Of a stretch of DNA of 64,000 bases, positions 16,920 to 25,761 are shown in pieces. Origin of the DNA: Lachnospiraceae bacterium (lineage in GTDB: Bacteria; Bacillota; Clostridia; Lachnospirales; Lachnospiraceae); contig JAGANL010000002.1 in NCBI GenBank assembly GCA_017624235.1, positions 1 to 64,000 of the forward strand. The letters run 5' to 3'. The position numbers were made by a program, and so were the translations under genes. The notes below the pieces were generated by a model. That model had not been told where the DNA came from and ran no database searches. It saw only the letters and a program-made list of their open reading frames with translations. How positions within the stretch are numbered: the stretch's first letter is position 1; each line of letters begins with the position of its first letter.

Positions 16920-18051
16920 ACAAATGTTAGAAGAATCATTTAAGACAATACATGCGGGAGAGGTAGTCGAAGGTACAGTCATCGATGTGAAGCCGGATGA
17001 GATCATCCTGAACATCGGATACAAATCAGACGGTATCCTGACCAGAAACGAATATACCAATGAGCCGAATGTAGATCTTACCACAGTCGCAAAACCGGGC
17101 GACAAGATGGAAGTCAAGGTATTTAAGGTAAATGATGGAGAAGGACAGGTTCTGTTGACCTATAAGAGACTTGCAGCAGACAGAGGCAACAAGAGAATCG
17201 AAGAAGCTTTCAACAATCATGAAGTTTTAACGGCAAAGGTTGCACAGGTACTGGATGGCGGATTAAGTGTTGTAGTGGAAGAGGTAAGAATTTTCATTCC
17301 GGCAAGTCTGGTATCGGATGTATATGAGAAGGACTTAAACAAATATGCAGGTCAGGAAATCGAATTTGTAATCAGTGAATACAATCCGAAGAGAAGAAGA
17401 TATATCGGTGACCGCAAGCAGCTGATCGTTGCTAAGAAGGCAGAGATGCAGAAAGAGCTGTTTGAAAGAATCCAGGAAGGCGATATTGTAGAAGGAACTG
17501 TTAAGAATGTAACGGATTTCGGTGCATTTATCGATCTTGGCGGTGCAGACGGACTGCTTCATATTTCTGAGATGTCCTGGGGCAGAGTGGAAAATCCGAA
17601 GAAGGTATTTAAGGTTGGTGAAACCCTGAAGGTTCTCATCAAGGAAATTTCCGGTAGCAAGATTGCTCTCAGCCTGAAATTTGATGATGCAAATCCATGG
17701 AAGGATGCAGCCTCCAAGTATGCGGCAGGCAATGTAGTAACCGGTGTGGTAGCAAGAATGACTGACTTCGGTGCATTTGTAGAGCTGGAGCCGGGTGTGG
17801 ATGCGTTACTGCACGTTTCTCAGATTTCCAAGGAGCATATCGAGAAGCCTTCCGATGTACTGAAGGTTGGCGAAGAGGTAACTGCAAAGGTTGTTGACTT
17901 CAATGAAGAGGATAAGAAAATCAGCCTGAGCATGAAGGCGCTGCTTGCTCCGGAACCGAAGGAAGAGGTTGAAGAGGAAGAGTCCGATGCAGATGTTGTT
18001 TCCGTAGATATTGATGCTGTGATTGCAAATCAGAAGGATGAAGAAGAATAA
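16900..18051 (+). CDS. rpsA: S1 RNA-binding domain protein (ribosomal protein S1 homologue)
   Basis: The 383-aa protein carries four S1 (OB-fold) repeats, beginning near 'EGTVIDVKPDEIILNIGY', 'TAKVAQVLDGGLSVVVE', 'EGTVKNVTDFGAFIDLGG' and 'TGVVARMTDFGAFVELEP', with a Glu-rich tail. E. coli S1 has six, so this is the shorter Firmicutes form. It probably binds mRNA at the ribosome. ATG 16900 has GAGGAGG 9 nt upstream, inside ispH; a longer frame from 16882 would start within that site. Codon use is even and looks highly expressed. Confidence 0.92.
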   Translation: MSELTFEQMLEESFKTIHAGEVVEGTVIDVKPDEIILNIGYKSDGILTRNEYTNEPNVDLTTVAKPGDKMEVKVFKVNDGEGQVLLTYKRLAADRGNKRIEEAFNNHEVLTAKVAQVLDGGLSVVVEEVRIFIPASLVSDVYEKDLNKYAGQEIEFVISEYNPKRRRYIGDRKQLIVAKKAEMQKELFERIQEGDIVEGTVKNVTDFGAFIDLGGADGLLHISEMSWGRVENPKKVFKVGETLKVLIKEISGSKIALSLKFDDANPWKDAASKYAAGNVVTGVVARMTDFGAFVELEPGVDALLHVSQISKEHIEKPSDVLKVGEEVTAKVVDFNEEDKKISLSMKALLAPEPKEEVEEEESDADVVSVDIDAVIANQKDEEE

Positions 18052-18062
18052 GTAAAGGAATG

Positions 18063-18092
18063 AAAGGCAGGAAAATTTATTTTCCTGCCTTT
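18063..18092 (+). terminator. Hairpin after the S1 gene
   Basis: AAAGGCAGGAAAA and TTTTCCTGCCTTT form a perfect 13-bp stem with a 4-nt loop. The T run after it is short, so it may terminate inefficiently or protect the 3' end. It ends only 17 nt before the cheR start. Confidence 0.7.
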
Positions 18093-18108
18093 GACAGAGG
18101 CATACGTT

Positions 18109-18888
18109 ATGGCATATGATTATGAGTACTTTAAAAAGGCGGTTTTTGACCTGACGAAAATTGACTTGAATGCTTATAAAGAAAAGCAGATGAAGCGCCG
18201 TATCGACACCTTAATAGCCAAGCATCGTATTGTTGGCTATGATAAATATATCGAGCTGATTAAGAATGATAAGGAACGGTTCGAGGAGTTTGTGAATTAT
18301 CTGACCATCAATGTGTCAGAATTCTATCGGAATCCGGATCAGTGGGAGGTTATGGACAAACAGATTATTCCGGAGCTGATTCAGAAATTCGGAAAAAATC
18401 TGAAGATTTGGAGCGCGGCATGTTCCACAGGGGATGAACCTTATTCTCTGGTTATGGCATTGTCGAGACATATTCCGTTAAACCAGATTAAAATATATGC
18501 GACAGATCTCGACAAACAGGTCATTGCCAAAGCCAAGGTAGGTCTGTATGCGGAGAAGAGCGTTGCCTCGGTTCCGGCAGATTTGAAGCAGAAGTATTTT
18601 ACCAAGGTCGGGCCATCTTACCAGATTTCCAATGAGATCAAGGCCAGGGTGGAGTTTAAGGAACACAATCTGTTGAAGGATACCTACCCCACAAATTACA
18701 ATATGATTGTATGCAGAAATGTATTGATTTATTTTACAGAAGAGGCTAAGGATGCCGTATTCCGTAAATTTTATCAATCATTGGCTCCGGGTGGTGTGTT
18801 GTTTATTGGAAGTACAGAGCAGATTATCAACCATCGTGAGATGGGATACGCCAGAAAGAATTCATTTTATTATGAAAAGCCCCAATAG
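18109..18888 (+). CDS. cheR: Chemotaxis protein methyltransferase CheR
   Basis: CheR methylates glutamates on chemoreceptors with S-adenosylmethionine. The 259-aa protein has the helical N-domain (about 1-75) and a SAM methyltransferase domain with 'WSAACSTGDEPYSL', 'IYATDLDKQVIAKA' and 'MIVCRNVLIYF'. I chose ATG 18109, with AGAGG 9 nt upstream; a TTG at 18091 lies inside the preceding terminator stem. It is far from cheV, so chemotaxis genes are scattered. Confidence 0.94.
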   Translation: MAYDYEYFKKAVFDLTKIDLNAYKEKQMKRRIDTLIAKHRIVGYDKYIELIKNDKERFEEFVNYLTINVSEFYRNPDQWEVMDKQIIPELIQKFGKNLKIWSAACSTGDEPYSLVMALSRHIPLNQIKIYATDLDKQVIAKAKVGLYAEKSVASVPADLKQKYFTKVGPSYQISNEIKARVEFKEHNLLKDTYPTNYNMIVCRNVLIYFTEEAKDAVFRKFYQSLAPGGVLFIGSTEQIINHREMGYARKNSFYYEKPQ

Positions 18889-18918
18889 ACATATGCCTGT
18901 GAATGGAGGAAGTTGTAT

Positions 18919-19302
18919 ATGGTAGTAGACCTTTTTCCAAAGTATGTCTGGAGAAAGAAGGAAGAAGAGCAATATATTCTTTCCTGTTTCCCAGAATGCA
19001 GGATGAAGCTGGATGAGGGAGAGTATAGACTGATGGCTGATCTGATGGAAAAGGTAGGTGTGGTGATTCCAATCGTAGAGCGGACAGAAACGGAAAAGGT
19101 ATCGTTTCAGGAGCCCACGGAAATGTATCAAAGACTGGAAGTGCTTTTGAAGTGGATTAATGAGTGGGAGGTGCTTCCGACACCGGAATGGGAAGAGCTT
19201 GTAAAAAATGATTCTGCCAGAAGGCGTCAGATGGTCAAGAAGACTTTGATTTCTATTTATGATTATTCCAGAAATGGTTATTATGCGGCAGTAAGGCCAT
19301 AA
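18919..19302 (+). CDS. Conserved-looking small protein, function unknown
   Basis: This 127-aa soluble protein has many charged and aromatic residues ('YILSCFPECRMKLDEGEYRLM', 'WEELVKNDSARRRQMVKK'). It has no transmembrane helix, signal peptide or recognised motif. ATG 18919 has GGAGGA 8 nt upstream. It follows cheR by 30 nt and is probably co-transcribed; a strong terminator overlaps its stop codon. I do not recognise the family. Confidence 0.75.
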   Translation: MVVDLFPKYVWRKKEEEQYILSCFPECRMKLDEGEYRLMADLMEKVGVVIPIVERTETEKVSFQEPTEMYQRLEVLLKWINEWEVLPTPEWEELVKNDSARRRQMVKKTLISIYDYSRNGYYAAVRP

Positions 19303-19325
19303 GGGAAAAACCCTTATGGCCTTTT
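19293..19325 (+). terminator. Strong terminator after the cheR unit
   Basis: AAGGCCATAAGGG and CCCTTATGGCCTT form a perfect 13-bp stem with an A5 loop, followed by T. The stop codon of the upstream gene lies within the stem. It is symmetrical enough to serve the convergent exonuclease gene too. Confidence 0.9.
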
Positions 19326-19343
19326 TGGAATACAAAAAAATAT

Positions 19344-20450
19344 TTATTTTCTATTTTGGAAGAGCATCTGCATAATATGATTAGTGTAGATGCTAAATGC
19401 GTTCCGGTCGGACTTCAGCTCTTCGGTCAATTCAAAAAACAGTTCTTTGTCTTCATAATTTCGTTTAAAGAATGGTTTGAAGAGAATATCCCACTGAGGA
19501 AGATAAGAAGAGGTTTTGCGGGTGTAGCAGTTGTAGGCATGAGCCTTTTCGCGGTGGGCCTTATCCACAAAGGATGCTACGGATTTGTGAAGGGCGGTAT
19601 CCTCTGCGGGAAGGTAATAGTAATCCTGATAGTTGGAATAAAAGTATTTCATTTCCCCCTCATAAATCGGAACCCGCAGGCTTGCCTCGGAGGCTTCCGC
19701 AGATAAATAGCAGCCCTGCGCATGGCAGGAGATTGGCAGCGGAAGCGGAGCCGTGAGACGGCACTTTAAAAGCAGCTCCTGATGAAGCCTGCCGTCTGCA
19801 GCCTTATAGTAGTTAGCCTGTGCTTTTTTGACTTTCAGGGTTCCTCTTGTCAGGTCGCTGTAGGCCAGGAACGGGAGAAGGGCAAGCATGCCACGCATAT
19901 CGTCCGCATTATGCTGCATCAGTGCATGATAAGCAATGTCGGTGGGCTCTTTTACATAATTTTGATAGACCCTGATCAGCTCACCGCCTTGAAAAGGATC
20001 GTCACGGTGCAGGCCGACAGCCTCCTCCAGCGAACGCTGCTTACAGTCAGGCAGGTTTAATAAGTCCTGAAAGGGAGCAATCCGTCTGTAAAGATCGATA
20101 CCGTCAAAAGTATCAAAGGAATACGCAAGACCGTACTGTCCGCATTTTTTTTCCAGATATGGAAGGTCAAAGGTATTGCCGTTAAAATGGATGAGCAGAT
20201 GATGGCCGGCTGCAAATTTAAAAAAGGCATGCAAAAGCTCCGGCTCATCCCTGCTGTCAGCAGCAAACCATTGAATCAGATGAAATTCTCCTGCCTCATA
20301 GTAGATACAGCCAATCAGATAAAGGGAGGAGGAAGCGGCAGAAAAGCCGGTTGTCTCGATATCCAGAAAAAGCATATCCTCCAGGGAAGCAGTTTTTTCC
20401 AGCGGATAAGAGAGTCTGTATCCGGTCAGGGGGGTTTTTAACGTTCTCAT
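19344..20450 (-). CDS. DnaQ-fold exonuclease, YprB/RNase H-like
   Basis: The 368-aa protein has a DEDD exonuclease core near its N-terminus: 'FLDIETTGF' supplies the first Asp/Glu pair, 'HFNGNTFDLPYL' the second motif, and 'HNADDMRGML' the C-terminal acidic site. The layout matches YprB-type ribonuclease-H-like exonucleases of Firmicutes, followed by a tail that I do not recognise. I chose the start at 20450, with AAGGAGA a few nt upstream, over 20489. Substrate (DNA or RNA) unknown. Confidence 0.82.
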   Translation of the reverse strand: MRTLKTPLTGYRLSYPLEKTASLEDMLFLDIETTGFSAASSSLYLIGCIYYEAGEFHLIQWFAADSRDEPELLHAFFKFAAGHHLLIHFNGNTFDLPYLEKKCGQYGLAYSFDTFDGIDLYRRIAPFQDLLNLPDCKQRSLEEAVGLHRDDPFQGGELIRVYQNYVKEPTDIAYHALMQHNADDMRGMLALLPFLAYSDLTRGTLKVKKAQANYYKAADGRLHQELLLKCRLTAPLPLPISCHAQGCYLSAEASEASLRVPIYEGEMKYFYSNYQDYYYLPAEDTALHKSVASFVDKAHREKAHAYNCYTRKTSSYLPQWDILFKPFFKRNYEDKELFFELTEELKSDRNAFSIYTNHIMQMLFQNRK

Positions 20451-20618
20451 AAGGTTCTCCTTTTGTACAAAATTCCGGTAACCGATCACATGTGAACAGC
20501 TACAGAACGGTTACTATTTTAGCATATTTTTTGAAGAAACAGTAGTATTTTGTCGAGAAAAATAGTATATTTATAGAGGATGTTTTTGAAAAAAATGTGT
20601 CAGAAAGAAGGGCAGCAA

Positions 20619-21935
20619 ATGGCAAAATTAACGTTTATAGGCGGCGTTCATCCTTACGATGGCAAGGATTTGTCCAAGGATAAGCCTATTGTGGAATTAC
20701 AGCCGAAGGGTGATCTGGTTTATCCGTTATCACAGCACATCGGTGCACCGGCAAAGGCGATTGTGGCAAAGGGAGACAGAGTGCTGGTGGGACAGAAAAT
20801 AGCGGAGGCAGGAGGCTTTGTATCTGCACATATTTATGCTTCTGTTTCCGGAACGGTAAAGGCAATCGAACCCAGGAGAGTTCCTTCGGGAGATCAGGTC
20901 ATGAGTATCGTGGTGGAGAATGATGGCCTGTACGAAGAAACAAAATATGCGGCAGTAAAGCCGTTTGAAGAACTTAACAGAGAAGAGAAAATCAAGCTCA
21001 TTCAGGAAGCCGGCATAGTAGGTATGGGTGGTGCAGGCTTTCCGAATCATGTCAAGCTTTCTCCGAAGGAGCCTGCAAAGATAGAATTTGTCATAGCGAA
21101 CTGTGCGGAGTGCGAGCCGTATCTGACTTCGGATTATCGTAGGATGTTGGAGGAACCGGAAAAGGTGATAAGCGGCATGAAGGTGGTCTTAAGCCTGTTT
21201 GAGAATGCGCGTGGCATTCTGGCAGTGGAGGATAACAAGCCGGATTGTGTGGAGCTGTTAAAGAAGCTTACCAGGGATGAGCCGAAAATTACGGTTAAGG
21301 CATTGAAGACCAAGTATCCGCAGGGGTCTGAGCGGCAGCTGATCTATGCGGTAACAGGACGTGCCATCAATTCTGCCATGCTTCCGGCAGACGCAGGCTG
21401 TGTAGTAGACAATGTAGATACACTGGTGGCAATTCACAATGCTGTCATAGAGGGCAGACCGTTGATGAAAAGGATCGTGACGGTAACGGGAGATGCCATT
21501 GGCGATCCCAAAAATTTTCTGGTCAGAATCGGGACGAATTATCAGGAACTGGTAGATGCTGCAGGAGGCTTTCGGGCAGAACCGGCGAAGCTGATTTCCG
21601 GTGGCCCGATGATGGGTATTGCACTGTTTGATCTGAATGTTCCTGTTATCAAAACCTCTTCGGCTATTCTCTGTATGACAGAGGACGATGTCCAGAAATG
21701 GGAACCAGGTGCGTGCATCAACTGCGGTAAATGTGCGGAGGTCTGTCCGGGACGTGTACTTCCCAGCAGGCTGGCAGACTTTGCAGAGCATTATGATGAA
21801 GAGCAGTTTTTGAAATACAATGGCATGGAGTGCTGTGAATGCGGCTGCTGCAGCTTTATTTGTCCGGCAAAGAGAAGATTGACACAGTCGATCAAGTCCA
21901 TGCGGAAAATCCAGCTTTCTAAGCGGAAAAAGTAG
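20619..21935 (+). CDS. rnfC: Rnf complex subunit C (NADH/ferredoxin side)
   Basis: RnfC is the peripheral subunit that exchanges electrons with NAD+ in the ferredoxin:NAD+ oxidoreductase, a Na+ or H+ pump. The 438-aa protein has the N-terminal barrel-sandwich region, a NADH/FMN-binding Rossmann region ('GIVGMGGAGFPNHVK', 'NCAECEPYLTSDYR') and two [4Fe-4S] motifs ('CINCGKCAEVCPG', 'CCECGCCSFICPA'). I chose ATG 20619; AAAGAAGGG precedes it. First gene of rnfCDGEAB. Confidence 0.95.
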   Translation: MAKLTFIGGVHPYDGKDLSKDKPIVELQPKGDLVYPLSQHIGAPAKAIVAKGDRVLVGQKIAEAGGFVSAHIYASVSGTVKAIEPRRVPSGDQVMSIVVENDGLYEETKYAAVKPFEELNREEKIKLIQEAGIVGMGGAGFPNHVKLSPKEPAKIEFVIANCAECEPYLTSDYRRMLEEPEKVISGMKVVLSLFENARGILAVEDNKPDCVELLKKLTRDEPKITVKALKTKYPQGSERQLIYAVTGRAINSAMLPADAGCVVDNVDTLVAIHNAVIEGRPLMKRIVTVTGDAIGDPKNFLVRIGTNYQELVDAAGGFRAEPAKLISGGPMMGIALFDLNVPVIKTSSAILCMTEDDVQKWEPGACINCGKCAEVCPGRVLPSRLADFAEHYDEEQFLKYNGMECCECGCCSFICPAKRRLTQSIKSMRKIQLSKRKK

Positions 21936-21945
21936 GAGGAAGAAA

Positions 21946-22878
21946 ATGAGCGATTTGAGAAATGTGTCATCTAATCCGCATATCCGATCGAAAATGACGA
22001 CGAGTAACATTATGCTGTTGGTTGTGATAGCGCTGCTTCCGGCAACGTGCTTCGGCATCTACAATTTCGGAATAGATGCGCTGATTCTGGTGCTTGTCAC
22101 GGTGGCATCCACTGTTTTGACAGAGTACCTTTATGAGAAACTGATGCATAAGAAAATAACCGTCGGAGATTTTTCTGCGGTTGTAACAGGACTTTTGCTG
22201 GCCTTGAACCTTCCATCCTCTGCACCATGGTGGATTGGTGTGGTAGGCGGTGTTTTTGCCATTCTGGTGGTCAAGATGCTGTTTGGAGGACTGGGACAGA
22301 ACTTCATGAATCCGGCACTGGGAGCAAGATGCTTCCTGTTAATATCCTTTACGTCGATTATGACCAATTTTGACTGCGATACCTATTCGGGAGCGACCCC
22401 TCTGGCAGCCTTAAAGAGCGGAGAGAGCGTCAATGTGATGGATATGATTATCGGAAGGACAGCAGGAACCATTGGCGAGACTTCCATGATTGCGATTGTC
22501 ACAGGTGCATGTATCCTGATTCTGACCGGCGTGATTGATCTGAAAATTCCGGGCGCCTATATTGTAAGCTTTGTGATTTTCATCGTGCTTTTTGGCGGAA
22601 GAGGCTTTGACAGCGCCTATATTTCTGCTCAGCTCGCAGGCGGCGGACTGATGCTCGGAGCCTTCTTTATGGCAACGGATTATGTGACCAGGCCAATTAC
22701 CAAAAACGGGCAGTATCTGTTCGGTATCTTCTTAGGAATTATGACAGGCATTTTCCGTCTGTTCGGACCTTCCGCAGAGGGTGTTTCCTATGCCATTATT
22801 TTAGGAAACCTTCTGGTGCCGTTAATAGAGAAGATTACACTTCCCAAAGCATTTGGCAAAGGAGGGGAGAGAGCATGA
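21946..22878 (+). CDS. rnfD: Rnf complex subunit D
   Basis: RnfD is a membrane flavoprotein and part of the ion channel of the Rnf pump. The 310-aa protein has about ten hydrophobic segments and the flavin attachment motif 'YSGATPLAAL', with FMN expected on Thr151. It starts 10 nt after rnfC and overlaps rnfG by 4 bp. Confidence 0.95.
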   Translation: MSDLRNVSSNPHIRSKMTTSNIMLLVVIALLPATCFGIYNFGIDALILVLVTVASTVLTEYLYEKLMHKKITVGDFSAVVTGLLLALNLPSSAPWWIGVVGGVFAILVVKMLFGGLGQNFMNPALGARCFLLISFTSIMTNFDCDTYSGATPLAALKSGESVNVMDMIIGRTAGTIGETSMIAIVTGACILILTGVIDLKIPGAYIVSFVIFIVLFGGRGFDSAYISAQLAGGGLMLGAFFMATDYVTRPITKNGQYLFGIFLGIMTGIFRLFGPSAEGVSYAIILGNLLVPLIEKITLPKAFGKGGERA

Positions 22879-23489
22879 GAAATATGTTGAAGGATGCTGC
22901 AGTCTTATTTGCGATTACACTGACCGCAGGTCTGGTCTTAGGCTTTGTATATCAGCTGACGAAGGAACCGATTGCAGCACAGGAATTAAAGGCAAAGCAG
23001 GAGGCTTATAAAGAGGTCTTCACGGATGCCACAGCTTTTGAGCCGGTAGAAGATCTGGGGCTGACACAGGCGAACGATATGCTGGCAGAGGCCGGATTTG
23101 CAGCACAGGAGCTGTCTGATCAGATTCAGAAAGCCTGTGATGCACAGGGCAGCGTACTGGGATATGTCCTGACTGTGACCACTCATGAAGGGTACGGCGG
23201 AGACATTGTCTTTACCATGGGAATTACACAGGAAGGAACTTTGAATGGAATTTCCATTTTGAGTATTTCTGAGACACCCGGACTTGGAATGAAGGCAGAG
23301 AGTGTTTTAAAACCACAGTTTGCCGGAAAAAATGCAGAGCAGTTTACTTATACGAAGACCGATGCAGTGAACGATACCCAGATTGATGCAATCAGCGGAG
23401 CGACCATTACGACGAATGCAGTTACCAATGGTGTCAATGCCGGACTTTACTATTTTCACAGTACATTGCAGGAAGGGGGTAACGACTGA
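22875..23489 (+). CDS. rnfG: Rnf complex subunit G
   Basis: RnfG carries covalent FMN outside the membrane. The 204-aa protein has one N-terminal membrane anchor ('AVLFAITLTAGLVLGFVY') and an FMN-binding domain with 'GLGMKAE' and the attachment motif 'SGATITTNAV' (threonines 177 and 179). Start and stop both overlap neighbours, so it is tightly coupled in the operon. Confidence 0.95.
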   Translation: MRNMLKDAAVLFAITLTAGLVLGFVYQLTKEPIAAQELKAKQEAYKEVFTDATAFEPVEDLGLTQANDMLAEAGFAAQELSDQIQKACDAQGSVLGYVLTVTTHEGYGGDIVFTMGITQEGTLNGISILSISETPGLGMKAESVLKPQFAGKNAEQFTYTKTDAVNDTQIDAISGATITTNAVTNGVNAGLYYFHSTLQEGGND

Positions 23490-24310
23490 TGAATAAAGCA
23501 GCTGAAAGATTATACAATGGTATCATTAAGGAGAATCCAACCTTCGTGCTGATGCTGGGTATGTGTCCGACTCTGGCCGTTACCACATCTGCCATCAATG
23601 GGCTGGGTATGGGCCTTACAACAGCGGTTGTACTGACGCTCAGCAACATGATCATTTCCCTGCTTCGGAATGTCATTCCGGATAAGGTCAGAATTCCGGC
23701 ATTTATTGTTATCATTGCTTCTTTCGTAACAATGATGCAGATGCTTCTGCAGGCATATCTGCCATTTTTGTATGATGCGCTTGGCATTTATATTCCGCTC
23801 ATTGTCGTAAACTGTATTATTCTGGGCCGTGCAGAGTCTTACGCATCCAAGAATCCGGTGATTCCGTCCATGTTTGATGGCATTGGTATGGGACTTGGAT
23901 TCTCACTGGCGCTGACCTGCATCGGTGCGGTCAGAGAGCTTCTGGGAGCCGGGGATCTGTTCGGATTTCATGTACTTCCGACAGCCGATCATCCGTGGAT
24001 GATTGGTGGAAGCAGTATTTCCTTTTATACACCGGCCAGTATTTTTGTGTTGGCGCCGGGAGCGTTTTTTGTACTGGCATTTTTGACCGCTCTGCAGAAC
24101 CGTGTGAAGAGAAACGGCGAGAAGAAGGGCAGGGATATGTCAAAGATTCAGTCCGGCTGTAGCCACGATTGTCTCTCCTGCGGTGAGACGGGATGCGAGC
24201 ACCGTTTTTATGATACGCAGGGAGCAGACGCACCGGTCGGAAAAGTACCGGCAAAAGAACAGAAAGCCGCAGAGAAAAATGCAGAAGCAAAAGAAAAGGA
24301 GGAGCAGTAA
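23489..24310 (+). CDS. rnfE: Rnf complex subunit E with Cys-rich C-terminal tail
   Basis: RnfE is a six-helix membrane subunit related to RnfA. The first ~200 residues match this ('NPTFVLMLGMCPTLAVTTSAING', 'VNCIILGRAESYASKN'). The 273-aa length exceeds the usual ~200-230. The extra tail, after 'KRNGEKKGRDMSKIQ', holds Cys in a CX3CX2CX4C pattern plus His ('CSHDCLSCGETGCEH') and ends in a Lys/Glu/Ala-rich stretch. The tail probably lies in the cytoplasm and could bind a metal or Fe-S cluster; this is inference. Confidence 0.92.
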   Translation: MNKAAERLYNGIIKENPTFVLMLGMCPTLAVTTSAINGLGMGLTTAVVLTLSNMIISLLRNVIPDKVRIPAFIVIIASFVTMMQMLLQAYLPFLYDALGIYIPLIVVNCIILGRAESYASKNPVIPSMFDGIGMGLGFSLALTCIGAVRELLGAGDLFGFHVLPTADHPWMIGGSSISFYTPASIFVLAPGAFFVLAFLTALQNRVKRNGEKKGRDMSKIQSGCSHDCLSCGETGCEHRFYDTQGADAPVGKVPAKEQKAAEKNAEAKEKEEQ

Positions 24311-24313
24311 GCC

Positions 24314-24898
24314 ATGACAGAGTTAAGAGAACTGCTGATTATTCTGGTCAGCTCATCCATTGTCAGCAATGTGGTTTTGAGCCAGTTTTTGGGACTGTGT
24401 CCGTTTCTGGGAGTGTCTAAAAAGGTGAACACGGCAGCCGGTATGGGGACTGCACTGATCTTCGTCATTACCCTGTCCTCCACAGTAGCCGGAGTCATCT
24501 ATCAATATATTCTGGTTCCGAATCATATCGAATATCTGCAGACGATTGTATTTATTCTGGTGATTGCAGCGTTGGTTCAGTTCGTGGAAATGGTATTAAA
24601 GAAGTATATGAAGGCTTTGTATGAGGCGCTTGGAGTCTATCTGCCTCTGATTACGACGAACTGTGCCGTATTGGGTGTGGCATTGACCAATGTACAGAAG
24701 GAATACGGAATCGTAACCGGAATCGTAAACGGTTTTGCAACAGCGCTTGGTTTTACCATTTCCATTGTAATTCTTGCAGGCCTGCGGGAAAAGATGGCTT
24801 ATAATGATGTGCCGGAATCCTTTCAGGGAATGCCTATCGTACTGCTGACTGCTGGGCTGATGGCGATTGCTTTTTGTGGATTTTCCGGGTTGCTGTAA
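24314..24898 (+). CDS. rnfA: Rnf complex subunit A
   Basis: RnfA is a six-helix membrane subunit that packs against RnfE and shares a membrane-embedded [2Fe-2S] cluster with it. The 194-aa protein has the family signatures 'NVVLSQFLGLCPFLGVSKK' and 'TNCAVLGVALTN', including the cluster cysteines. ATG 24314 lies just after rnfE, whose 3' end supplies GGAGGAG. Confidence 0.95.
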   Translation: MTELRELLIILVSSSIVSNVVLSQFLGLCPFLGVSKKVNTAAGMGTALIFVITLSSTVAGVIYQYILVPNHIEYLQTIVFILVIAALVQFVEMVLKKYMKALYEALGVYLPLITTNCAVLGVALTNVQKEYGIVTGIVNGFATALGFTISIVILAGLREKMAYNDVPESFQGMPIVLLTAGLMAIAFCGFSGLL

Positions 24899-24941
24899 CG
24901 TGCTTGACCCGAGGGCGGTTTAAGCAGAATGGAGGTTTGGA

Positions 24942-25733
24942 ATGAGTGTGACAGGAATTGTGACAGCAACAGCGGTCGTAGGAGCCGTTGGTCTTTTGAT
25001 CGGTCTGTTTTTAGGTGTTGCTGCCATTAAATTTAAAGTAGAAGTGGATGAAAAGGAAGAGGCTGTTTTAGGCGTGCTGCCGGGGAATAACTGCGGCGGC
25101 TGCGGCTATGCCGGCTGTTCCGGTCTGGCTGCTGCCATTGCCAAAGGGGAGGCACCGGTGAATGCCTGTCCGGTAGGTGGTGAAGCCGTCGGAGCAAAAG
25201 TGGCAGCTATTATGGGCGTGGAGGCGGAAAGCGGTGTAAAACAGGTGGCATTTGTAAAATGTCAGGGTACCTGTGACCGTACCAGAGCTGATTATGCCTA
25301 CCAGGGTGTAGAGGATTGTCAGATTATGGCATTTGTGCCGGGAGGCGGCCCGAAAAGCTGTCATTATGGATGTATGGGTTACGGAAGCTGTGTGAAAGCA
25401 TGTCCGTTTGATGCGATTCATATTGTAGATGGCGTGGCAGTCGTAGATAAGGAAAACTGCAAGGCCTGCGGAAAATGTATTGCGGCATGTCCGAAGCATC
25501 TGATTGAGCTGATTCCGTATACGGCAAAGCATATGGTAGCCTGCAGCTCCGCAGATAAGGGTCCTGTAGCTATGAAGGCATGTGATATGGCCTGCATCGG
25601 GTGTGGTATCTGTGTGAAGAACTGTCCGCAGGGTGCGGTCACCGTGGAAAATCTGCATGCACATATTGATCAGGAGAAGTGTACGGGTTGCGGTATCTGT
25701 AAGGAAAAATGTCCGAAGAAGGCAATTTTGTAG
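24942..25733 (+). CDS. rnfB: Rnf complex subunit B (ferredoxin-accepting Fe-S protein)
   Basis: RnfB takes electrons from reduced ferredoxin. The 263-aa protein has one N-terminal membrane helix (about 5-30), the four-Cys motif 'NNCGGCGYAGCSGLA', then several [4Fe-4S] ferredoxin motifs ('CMGYGSCVKACP', 'CKACGKCIAACP', 'CIGCGICVKNCP', 'CTGCGICKEKCP'). The last two are a compact dicluster. GGAGG precedes ATG 24942. It completes the six-subunit complex. Confidence 0.95.
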   Translation: MSVTGIVTATAVVGAVGLLIGLFLGVAAIKFKVEVDEKEEAVLGVLPGNNCGGCGYAGCSGLAAAIAKGEAPVNACPVGGEAVGAKVAAIMGVEAESGVKQVAFVKCQGTCDRTRADYAYQGVEDCQIMAFVPGGGPKSCHYGCMGYGSCVKACPFDAIHIVDGVAVVDKENCKACGKCIAACPKHLIELIPYTAKHMVACSSADKGPVAMKACDMACIGCGICVKNCPQGAVTVENLHAHIDQEKCTGCGICKEKCPKKAIL

Positions 25734-25761
25734 GCAGGAGAAAGAGACAAAGGAGAAAGTG

